Position numbers and translations under genes: made by a program | Shown here: positions 6,140 through 11,859 of the stretch, piece by piece | Numbering within the stretch: position 1 is the first letter of the stretch | Layout of the letters: each line of letters opens with the position of its first letter | Assembly (NCBI GenBank): GCA_030594675.1 | Contig: JAUVES010000011.1 | Location: forward strand, 1-11,859 | Direction of reading: 5' to 3' | Length of the DNA: 11,859 nucleotides | Source: Candidatus Nanohaloarchaea archaeon | GTDB lineage: Archaea > EX4484-52 > GLR71 | Notes under the pieces: model-generated | Databases searched by the model: none | Told to the model about the DNA's origin: nothing | The model's input: the letters and a program-made list of their open reading frames with translations, nothing else

Positions 6140-6661
6140 ATGGTTTTTGCAAGGACAAAGCTCACTATCTACGATGACGTCTATGACAAATCAAAATACC
6201 GCAAAGACATCACAATCAACTACTCAGGCCCAAACCCGCAAAAATTCTACAACAAAGTACGGGAACTCATGGTAACAGTCTTTAAAGTTCCCGAAGAGCA
6301 CATACAGGAAGTTACATACACCTGGGAAAAATCAGGAGATAAGCAAAAATTCAAGTTCAGCTGGATTGTCTCAAAAGTTTTTGATGTCTATACTTTTGCA
6401 AAGATTGAAGTTGCTCTGGATGGCTTTGTTGAAGGTGACAAAGGAACAGCAAAAATTAAGTTTGAGCCACAGCTCTGGAGCGAATTCGCGCAGGATACAC
6501 TTTTACAGCAAAGCATAATCTGGCAGATCGGATGGAGAATCTGGATGACTCTTTTCTATCAGAAAAAAAGAGAAAGATACCACGAATTCACAAAAAAGAT
6601 TACAAACGACTTTTCAGAAGGCCTAAAACAATATGCAGATGAGTTGAGGCACAATGAGTAA
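6140..6661 (+). CDS. Conserved-looking 173-residue protein, first YSGPxP paralog
   Basis: I cannot name the function. The protein starts with a beta-rich section containing ITINYSGPNP (24-33), followed by a helix (FYNKVRELMVTVF, 36-48), a strand-rich core (about 57-110, TYTWEK, KFKFSWIVSKV, AKIEVAL, AKIKFEPQL) and a long C-terminal amphipathic helix with many Trp and basic residues (about 120-170). This helix-strands-long-helix order is reminiscent of SRPBCC/START-like helix-grip folds or of a lipid- or membrane-associating protein. That is an inference. No signal peptide or true transmembrane helix is seen. The next gene encodes a diverged paralog sharing the ITxxYSGPxP start and a final xEFxxxxxLQxS helix. 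GGGAT with a 4-nt spacer precedes ATG 6140. The stop overlaps the next start by 8 nt, so the two are co-translated. Confidence 0.85.
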   Translation: MVFARTKLTIYDDVYDKSKYRKDITINYSGPNPQKFYNKVRELMVTVFKVPEEHIQEVTYTWEKSGDKQKFKFSWIVSKVFDVYTFAKIEVALDGFVEGDKGTAKIKFEPQLWSEFAQDTLLQQSIIWQIGWRIWMTLFYQKKRERYHEFTKKITNDFSEGLKQYADELRHNE

Positions 6662-7151
6662 GCAGGAGTCTATAAAAATATCAGATTATGTTCTGTCTCC
6701 AGTAGAATTCATAACACTAAGCTATTCCGGCCCAAAACCCCTATCTATACTAAAGAATGCTGAAAACATAATGAAGATTGGTACAGATGTCGCTACATCT
6801 GGACTTTTCAACACCATATTGAAATATGATGCAACAGATGGCTCATTTTACAATAAGCTGTATACAAGCCGTGGTTTTGACAAATTCACAGGATCAAAAT
6901 TTTTTATGGAACTTTCAGGCCAGCAGAACTTAGAGACAAACAATGGTTCCATAAAGATAAAAATATGGGCAACCCTTGATACAGAATTCCCCTATGCAAA
7001 CGGGCTTCAAAAATCGCTCTGGTGGACATATTTCCACACTTATTACAAAGTCTACAGAAACAGGTGCAGGATAGTTGCAGAAAAATATGTATATAAACTA
7101 AGAGATACTTTTACAGAGATGGCAGGCATCAAACCCGAACCTCTGGCCTGA
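6654..7151 (+). CDS. 165-residue protein, second YSGPxP paralog
   Basis: Diverged paralog of the preceding protein. It shares EFITLSYSGPKP (18-29) followed by a helix ending in NIM, a beta-rich centre (TGSKFFMELSG, SIKIKIWATL), and TEFPYANGLQKSLWW (110-124) leading into a long basic-aromatic helix. The aligned second gene product has EFAQDTLLQQSIIWQ at the same place. Overall identity by eye is low outside these blocks, so the two copies may have separate roles, for example as subunits of a heterodimer (inference). GAGG with a 4-nt spacer precedes ATG 6654, and the start lies inside the upstream stop region. A 24-nt gap to the 860-residue gene, holding its SD motif, makes these three genes one operon. 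Confidence 0.85.
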   Translation: MSKQESIKISDYVLSPVEFITLSYSGPKPLSILKNAENIMKIGTDVATSGLFNTILKYDATDGSFYNKLYTSRGFDKFTGSKFFMELSGQQNLETNNGSIKIKIWATLDTEFPYANGLQKSLWWTYFHTYYKVYRNRCRIVAEKYVYKLRDTFTEMAGIKPEPLA

Positions 7152-7165
7152 TTATTTATTTTTAT

Positions 7166-7170
7166 GTGAT
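7166..7170 (+). promoter_or_regulatory. Shine-Dalgarno GTGAT of the 860-residue gene
   Basis: GTGAT lies 5 nt before ATG 7176 in the 24-nt gap after the second YSGPxP gene. It fixes the start and supports translation from a polycistronic mRNA. Confidence 0.7.
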
Positions 7171-7175
7171 TCCTT

Positions 7176-9758
7176 ATGGCAGAAGGTACAGACAACACCC
7201 GACCGCAAGATACATCAACAGATTTCAAAGGCAGGACTATGTACCATCTTGCTCTTGACAATGATACCAACAGGCCAAAAGGATACATAGTTGCAGGAAC
7301 ACCGGGAGAACCGACCATACCAGGTGGTCCTTTATTAAATTACCAGGGCCTTGCAGGAAAGATAGTCAAGGGCGCAAAGGAAGGGTATGACTTCATAGAG
7401 CTTGACCTGTGGAACGATGCAGAGATACTTGAACCTCACCTTACTGAAAGGATAAAGCAGTTAAGATTGACCCATAAGATGGATGTGGGACTCCACCTGA
7501 GAGTAAACTTAGACCTTACAAGCGCTATGGGCCCAATCTGGGATGTAAACCATAAATCTCTTATAACAGGTGTGCTGGGAGCGACAGAAGTAGTAAAAGC
7601 AAACTTTATCCTGATGCACAGTGCAGCAACACCCATCCTTGAATTCGGCGAGGCAGCAGCAAGAACAGCACCAAGCACTCTTCTAACTCCCTGGAAAAAC
7701 AATCTTGCAGAATTCATAGAACAGCCTCTTCACTTTGATAAAGATGCAAAAAAACGCATGATAGATGACAACGAAAGCCCAAGGCACAACTGGAATGTAT
7801 TTAATGAAGATAACGGAAACAGTGGAAAGCTTTTTGAAAGTCAATGTAATTCTGATACTTATATAAAACAGCCAACATTGAAAGATTGGACACTTGCCCG
7901 TTTTGTCAAAGATATATGGTATCCTGGAGCAGTGCCTGACGCAAAAATTGTGGTTGCTCTTGGAAAAGTAAAGAGCTTGAAGGAAGTAAGAAGAGCATAC
8001 AAAGATGCTTTCCAGAAGCTTCAGTCATATTTTGATATTAATGATAAAAACATTTTCCAGAAAAAATACGAGGAAAAAATAAAAAACATTATTGACAATG
8101 ACCCATTTCTAAAACAGCACAATAAAGATATCAAAAAAGCAGAGGAATTAGAAGAAAAAATTAAAAAAACAAAAGAAAACAGTGAGGAAAGAAAAGCAAT
8201 AGAACAGGAACTGAATCAATTGGCAAGAAAAATAAGCGATGAACAGGAAAGAGCAAAAAATAAGACTGACGAATTAGTATCCAAACTAAATGCAGAATAT
8301 ATAGACTTCCTGCAGTTGAACAGCCATCAAAAAAATCAATACTCTCCTTTCAAAGATGAATTTGCACGGGCATTTGAAGATATGATACTGTCACTTAAAA
8401 AAAGTATTGGAGATACCTATGAAATAATTGAATTCAACAAAGTAAAAAAGATAGTGCCGAAGTATCCTTTCAACTATTCTACCAATGAAAAAAAAGATAC
8501 AAAAAAAATAATAGAGCATATGGATGATATTTTAAACAAGAACTTTGTCTATGTAATGATTATGTATAATCATATGGGAATAGACAAGAATTTCCTGTTC
8601 TGGCTGCAGAAAGGTTCAGAAGGTGAAGAACAAATAGCGTACTGGACATTAAGCAAATGGATGTATCTTGTAAAAGATCCCTTATATGAAGAGATAATAA
8701 TAAAAGATAGGGAAATTATCGCCTGGTGGGAAAACAAAGAAACCCAGAAAAAGGTATTTAAACTCAACAAAAAATATATTTATCCATTGGCTGAAAGTGA
8801 AGGTGCTTCAAAAAAAAATCTTGAAACTTTCTTGGATCCAGATAATATAATTACATACACCAATGCATCAGGTGAGCCTTTAAACCTCCCGATAAGAAAA
8901 ATGGTCACTGCAGTATCAGCAAAATATATACAGGGACACTTTGACATGCCTATGCAGCCAGACAACCAGCTCTATCTTGTACCGCCACCATCAGGAGATT
9001 CAGATATATTCAAGGCAAGCAAGAATCTCCAGTTAAAAAGAATGTATATAGATCCTGAAAAAGGAAACGTTCCAGACAACAGAAAATCTATATATAAATA
9101 TCTCTATGATTGCGGTGTCCATTTTTACATAGAGACACAGGATGTACTGAACGAAGAATGGAGAGGTAAAGTAAGAATAATGAGACTCACAGACCACATA
9201 GCTATAATAAAGGCATTTAAAGAGCATTATAAATTTGATAATGTATCTTACACCATGGACTTTGAACACCTGACAGCAAACCTGTTAAACCCTCAACAGC
9301 AGATAGAACAGCTAAGCCCGGGAGACGGAAAATATCTTTCTATGATACATATAAACCCACCAGTAGCAGCACAGGGACTTCACAAAGTTCTGAAAAGGAT
9401 GTCTTTTGATGTAGAATACATATACCGCTGGCTCTATAGGTTAAAGCAGCTCGGCATGTCAGATGCATACTTTGTCTGGGAGATGGGAAAAGATACCGGC
9501 GGGGGAACCTATGAAGCGCCACTGGCAATAAGAGCTATAGCAGGAGAACTGACAAAAGGCACAAAGCCAAAAGACCTTCCTGAAGAATTCTTCGGCATAG
9601 ACGCAAATTTCAGAGCAATGCAGGAGCAGGCAATAAAAGCTCACTGTCTTGACCCTATGCGCGACATGTTCTTCTTCAAGCCGGCAGACCATACATTCAT
9701 AGGTCAATTAGCACGCGCAGCAAACGCAGAAGCAGCAGAAAAAGAAAGATTAAGGTAA
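7176..9758 (+). CDS. Giant divergent AP-endonuclease-2/xylose-isomerase-like TIM-barrel protein
   Basis: The 860 residues read as a metal-type TIM barrel split by a very long insertion. N-terminal half: a GLAGKIVKGAKEGYDFIELDL strand-helix unit (58-78), His107 in GLHLRVNLDLTS (matching HAPYLINLAS-type motifs) and His148 in NFILMHSA. C-terminal half: Glu653 in FYIETQD, Asp695-x-x-His698 in TMDFEH (the DxxH of endonuclease IV), His725 in MIHINPP (like HLND), and Glu769 in FVWEMGK. The order H-H-E-DxxH-H-E matches the AP_endonuc_2 family. The endonuclease IV DxH pair after the third His is not evident, with only His736 nearby. Residues about 160-640 are an insertion rich in Lys/Glu with a predicted coiled coil (313-372). 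Known members are sugar isomerases/epimerases or AP endonucleases. Which applies here is unknown. It is the last gene of the operon, and its end overlaps the convergent methyltransferase gene by 9 nt. Confidence 0.85.
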   Translation: MAEGTDNTRPQDTSTDFKGRTMYHLALDNDTNRPKGYIVAGTPGEPTIPGGPLLNYQGLAGKIVKGAKEGYDFIELDLWNDAEILEPHLTERIKQLRLTHKMDVGLHLRVNLDLTSAMGPIWDVNHKSLITGVLGATEVVKANFILMHSAATPILEFGEAAARTAPSTLLTPWKNNLAEFIEQPLHFDKDAKKRMIDDNESPRHNWNVFNEDNGNSGKLFESQCNSDTYIKQPTLKDWTLARFVKDIWYPGAVPDAKIVVALGKVKSLKEVRRAYKDAFQKLQSYFDINDKNIFQKKYEEKIKNIIDNDPFLKQHNKDIKKAEELEEKIKKTKENSEERKAIEQELNQLARKISDEQERAKNKTDELVSKLNAEYIDFLQLNSHQKNQYSPFKDEFARAFEDMILSLKKSIGDTYEIIEFNKVKKIVPKYPFNYSTNEKKDTKKIIEHMDDILNKNFVYVMIMYNHMGIDKNFLFWLQKGSEGEEQIAYWTLSKWMYLVKDPLYEEIIIKDREIIAWWENKETQKKVFKLNKKYIYPLAESEGASKKNLETFLDPDNIITYTNASGEPLNLPIRKMVTAVSAKYIQGHFDMPMQPDNQLYLVPPPSGDSDIFKASKNLQLKRMYIDPEKGNVPDNRKSIYKYLYDCGVHFYIETQDVLNEEWRGKVRIMRLTDHIAIIKAFKEHYKFDNVSYTMDFEHLTANLLNPQQQIEQLSPGDGKYLSMIHINPPVAAQGLHKVLKRMSFDVEYIYRWLYRLKQLGMSDAYFVWEMGKDTGGGTYEAPLAIRAIAGELTKGTKPKDLPEEFFGIDANFRAMQEQAIKAHCLDPMRDMFFFKPADHTFIGQLARAANAEAAEKERLR
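8112..8291 (+). other. Coiled-coil segment in the TIM-barrel insertion
   Basis: Codons for residues about 313-372 give a Lys/Glu/Gln-rich stretch with spaced Ile/Leu (for example KAEELEEKIKKTKE), free of Pro and Gly and with heptad-like hydrophobics. This suggests the insertion protrudes from the barrel as a helical hairpin or mediates oligomerisation. It is a reading of pattern only, without a coiled-coil score. Confidence 0.6.
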
Positions 9759-10352
9759 TCTTGCCCGGATCACAACAAGCTCTTCAAAGCTTAATTTCTT
9801 CCTTCCAACAATCTCAACTTTAAATCCCAGACTCCCAAGATAATCAACCGATTTCTCATAAGAAGACAATGAAGACTCTAAAAAGACAATATAGCCACCA
9901 TCTGCAAGAAAGGCTTTACACCCTAAAAGAAACTTGTCAATAACTTTTCTGCCATCATCCCCCCCATCCCATGCCTTATCTATCGGACCAGATACTTTCT
10001 CATCATCGGATTGCGGAAGATAAGGAGTATTAAAGACAATAACATCAAATTTACCCTTAACATTCCCAAAAAGGTCAGAATTGACAGCTTCAGCATTCCT
10101 GGCTTTATTCCTTTTGAAATTCTTTTCACTCAGATCCACAGCATAAGGATTCACATCACAGGCGACAACAGATCCAACTTTAAAAGAAACAGCAACAGAA
10201 ACAATGCCTGTTCCACACCCAATCTCAAGCACTCTCAAACTATTATCTATCTTCATCTTTTCAAGGACATCAAGAAGAAGATAAGTGTCATCAGACGGCT
10301 CATAGACATTCTCATCAGTCTCTATCAAAAAATCTTTATATTTAAGAATCAT
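9750..10352 (-). CDS. HemK2/Mtq2-like protein-(glutamine-N5) methyltransferase
   Basis: SAM-dependent methyltransferase of the HemK/PrmC group in its short, single-domain archaeal/eukaryal form. From Met at 10352 it has 200 residues. N-terminal VYEPSDDTYLLLD (16-28) is the characteristic lead-in, VLEIGCGTG (41-49) is the SAM-binding motif I, ACDVNPYA (64-71) follows, and FNTPYLP (107-113) is the catalytic loop, an NTPY version of NPPY. The likely substrate is the GGQ glutamine of aRF1, encoded about 6 kb away in this window. Archaeal and eukaryal homologues need the small zinc protein Trm112 as partner, which is not seen here. A longer start at 10391 is in frame, but the family usually begins with a YKDFxIE-like segment, and a TATA box (10373-10380) lies inside that extension 24 nt before ATG 10352, so the shorter form is preferred. 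The 3' end overlaps the convergent 860-residue gene. Confidence 0.88.
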   Translation of the reverse strand: MILKYKDFLIETDENVYEPSDDTYLLLDVLEKMKIDNSLRVLEIGCGTGIVSVAVSFKVGSVVACDVNPYAVDLSEKNFKRNKARNAEAVNSDLFGNVKGKFDVIVFNTPYLPQSDDEKVSGPIDKAWDGGDDGRKVIDKFLLGCKAFLADGGYIVFLESSLSSYEKSVDYLGSLGFKVEIVGRKKLSFEELVVIRARLP

Positions 10353-10372
10353 AGACATCATTCTGAACCAAG

Positions 10373-10380
10373 ATATTATA
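10373..10380 (-). promoter_or_regulatory. TATA-like box of the methyltransferase gene
   Basis: Minus-strand TATAATAT is centred about 24 nt before ATG 10352-10350, the leaderless spacing. An ATGAT motif 4 nt before that ATG could also serve as an SD motif on a longer transcript. Both choices point to ATG 10352 as the start. Confidence 0.4.
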
Positions 10381-10404
10381 TCTTTTTGCATTTAAAAGAT
10401 ATAT

Positions 10405-10412
10405 TTATAAAA
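10405..10412 (+). promoter_or_regulatory. TATA box, leaderless-type, for the 53-residue gene
   Basis: TTTATAAA is centred about 26 nt before ATG 10434, so transcription would start at the start codon. The element is nearly self-complementary with its flanks and could also serve the divergent methyltransferase gene. Confidence 0.5.
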
Positions 10413-10433
10413 TTGTTACTCCTTAGTGTTTAT

Positions 10434-10595
10434 ATGATTCCAACCGCGGAAGGATTTACAAATATCTCAAAGGAATATGGTCCTGCAATAGTTATTGTTC
10501 CTGCAGCACTTACTTTAGCAGCAATAGCATATACATTATACAAAGAAGATATATGCAGATTTGCAAAACATGCCTATGATATACTAAGAGAATAA
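10434..10595 (+). CDS. Single-helix membrane microprotein, 53 residues
   Basis: A small gene between two minus-strand genes. The product has a polar N-terminus (MIPTAEGFTNISKEYG), one Ala/Ile/Val/Leu-rich membrane helix at about 17-37 (AIVIVPAALTLAAIAYTLY), and a basic-acidic tail with one Cys (KEDICRFAKHAYDILRE). The charge pattern suggests a small single-pass membrane protein. I do not recognise a family. The frame stays open further upstream, but that part is the antisense of the methyltransferase gene and reads as poor protein sequence. ATG 10434 with a TATA box 26 nt upstream is the convincing start. A T-run directly after the stop (10596-10600) may terminate transcription, and the site-2 protease gene ends 10 nt further on. 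Coding is likely but not certain, because of its size. Confidence 0.6.
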   Translation: MIPTAEGFTNISKEYGPAIVIVPAALTLAAIAYTLYKEDICRFAKHAYDILRE

Positions 10596-10600
10596 TTTTT
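10596..10600 (+). terminator. Possible T-run terminator of the 53-residue gene
   Basis: Five T residues directly follow the TAA of the microprotein gene. Archaeal termination commonly uses T-rich tracts. The run is short and no hairpin is obvious. Confidence 0.25.
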
Positions 10601-10605
10601 GCTTA

Positions 10606-11859
10606 TCAAAAAAGACTAGACCCGAACAGATTAAACAGCAGAAGAACAAGAACAGATATAAACACAATCTTGCACAACCCTGCCCATTTCTTTATCTTTG
10701 TCGTCTTGATAATCTCCTCAAACATAAGTCCGCCATCTAATGGTTTAAGAGGAAGGAGATTAAAAAGACCAATACCTAGATTGAACATAAATATAAAATT
10801 GAACAGCAGAGCAAAATACTTGATTATCTGAGGTATCACATATCCTAATGTACCAGACATAAGATACTTCTCTTCATTCCCTACACTAGATATGCCCATG
10901 AAAGGAAGGCTTGCATTCTCTGGATTTTCAGCAAGAACAAATGAATATGTCTCATTATTGACAACCATTGATATTGTATCTCCAGGATTGTATGTGCTCA
11001 TGACAACTGCCATACTATAATAATCATTAGTCTCATTATCACCAATTTTTGTGATGACACCTTCTGAAGGAAGAACACCATAAGCAGGCATATCCTCAAT
11101 TGTTCCGTTATAAGAGATACCAACACTATCAACAACAGAAGAATACATCAATAAAGTTCCAAACAGCAGAGGAATAGAAATAAGAGCAATAATAAAATTT
11201 GCAAAAGAGCCTGCACCAAATATCTTAGTTTTCACAAGCGAACTGGACTCTTTAATCTGTTTTTCATCGGGCTCAGCAAAACCTAAAGGAAGAATTGCAA
11301 GAAAGCCATATCCAAGTGACTTGACCTTTATCCCCTGTGCCCGTGCAACAAATGCATGTGAAAACTCATGAAATATAAGCACCACAAAGATAGACAGTAG
11401 CCAATATTCAATCGGAACAAAAAATACAGGTGCTCCTGAAATCTCAACAGGAAGCACAAACTGGACAGCAGATGCAGCCTCAGGCACAAAAATAATATCA
11501 TAAGCTGATTTTATAAGAAACATCAATATAAGGCCGCACGCACCGAATAAAGCAACAACAACCGACATTCCAGGAAAAATAGTTTTAAGCAAAAATGAAA
11601 ATAATATATAGAACAGTGCAAAAGAGATAACAGTCTTAAGCAAAACCTGTTTAGATTTTTTACAAGTAAAAAGATACCATGCACCAAGAGCACCAAAACT
11701 GAATATAATACCCAATGAAGAAAATATATCAAAAAACTTCTTATGTTTCACAGAAAATGAATTGATAAAATTAAGCCCCCTTTTAGTCCTGCGCAGATAA
11801 AAAAGCGGCGCCTCTTTCTTAAATTTATGCCGGTCAAACACATACACAATCAAAAGGAG
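10606..11859 (-). CDS. Site-2 protease family (M50) intramembrane metalloprotease, 5'-partial
   Basis: Zinc metalloprotease that cuts substrates within the membrane. Numbering from TTG 11853 (415 residues): hydrophobic segments at about 45-62, 70-91 and 95-114, then the catalytic helix with HEFSH (162-166, zinc-binding HExxH), followed by conserved GYGFLAILPLGFAEPDE and FGAGSFANF (212-220). Between the membrane blocks is a PDZ-like extracytoplasmic domain (about 245-335: GVLPSEGVITKIGD, then MAVVMSTYNPGDTISMVV). The C-terminal membrane section has NLLPLKPLDGG (365-375), whose Asp373 is the third zinc ligand of the family, and a final helix. The frame is open to the window edge (CTC CTT before the TTG), and archaeal relatives have one more N-terminal helix ending in a short basic stretch like FDRHKFKKEA. 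The true start therefore probably lies beyond 11859. Likely roles are regulated proteolysis of membrane-bound regulators or clearing of signal peptides. No partner is visible. Confidence 0.9.
   Translation of the reverse strand, partial: LLLIVYVFDRHKFKKEAPLFYLRRTKRGLNFINSFSVKHKKFFDIFSSLGIIFSFGALGAWYLFTCKKSKQVLLKTVISFALFYILFSFLLKTIFPGMSVVVALFGACGLILMFLIKSAYDIIFVPEAASAVQFVLPVEISGAPVFFVPIEYWLLSIFVVLIFHEFSHAFVARAQGIKVKSLGYGFLAILPLGFAEPDEKQIKESSSLVKTKIFGAGSFANFIIALISIPLLFGTLLMYSSVVDSVGISYNGTIEDMPAYGVLPSEGVITKIGDNETNDYYSMAVVMSTYNPGDTISMVVNNETYSFVLAENPENASLPFMGISSVGNEEKYLMSGTLGYVIPQIIKYFALLFNFIFMFNLGIGLFNLLPLKPLDGGLMFEEIIKTTKIKKWAGLCKIVFISVLVLLLFNLFGSSLF

Noticed and set aside
7176..9758. Calling the 860-residue protein endonuclease IV.
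   Set aside because: The ligand order fits the superfamily, but the DxH pair of endonuclease IV is not evident and the insertion is huge. Substrate cannot be assigned from sequence by eye.
10353..10391. Methyltransferase start at ATG 10391.
   Set aside because: The extension contains a TATA-like box and is not typical of the family. ATG 10352 begins at the conserved YKDFLIE region.
10011..10433. Long plus-strand frame upstream of the 53-residue gene.
   Set aside because: It is antisense to the methyltransferase motifs. Only the part from ATG 10434 has a promoter and a sensible protein.
1..11859. tRNA, rRNA, CRISPR array, IS element, long direct or inverted repeats, integration site.
   Set aside because: No cloverleaf, repeat-spacer periodicity, transposase or integrase was seen. 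The intergenic gaps are too short for most of these.

Overview
This 11.9 kb, AT-rich window looks archaeal, most likely from a small-genome DPANN-type lineage. It encodes two archaeal/eukaryal RNase P proteins (p30 and Pop5), a class-1 release factor of the aRF1 type with NIKS and GGQ motifs, an archaeal NYN-domain protein, a HemK2/Mtq2-type methyltransferase and an archaeal site-2 protease. Starts are preceded either by GTGAT/GGTAGT-type Shine-Dalgarno (SD) motifs about 4-5 nt away or by TATA-like boxes about 24-26 nt away (leaderless genes). Genes are densely packed and several ends overlap. The phylum is inferred from protein character, not from a marker gene.

Left part (1-3677), information processing. 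The RNase P genes rnp3 and rnp2 form a tight plus-strand operon. A NYN-domain gene with its own TATA box follows. It converges with a minus-strand hypothetical gene and the release factor gene prf1. The conserved N-terminus of prf1 continues about 23-30 codons upstream of the only standard start codon, with no ATG/GTG/TTG in that stretch.

Middle part (3737-9758), the least familiar region. Two gene sets diverge from 6000-6139. Minus strand: a 110-residue four-helix membrane protein and a 621-residue Trp-rich soluble protein of no recognised family. Plus strand: two paralogous proteins of about 170 residues sharing a YSGPxP motif, then an 860-residue protein that reads as an AP-endonuclease-2/xylose-isomerase-like metal TIM barrel split by an insertion of roughly 480 residues with a coiled coil. 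This is the best candidate for an undescribed system, but co-function is inferred only from position.

Right part (9750-11859). A Gln-N5 methyltransferase gene overlaps the 860-residue gene end to end. Its expected substrate is the GGQ of the release factor encoded in this same window. A 53-residue single-helix membrane microprotein gene with a leaderless-type promoter diverges from it. A site-2 protease gene runs off the right edge, probably missing its first membrane helix. I saw no tRNA, rRNA, CRISPR array, insertion sequence or long repeat.
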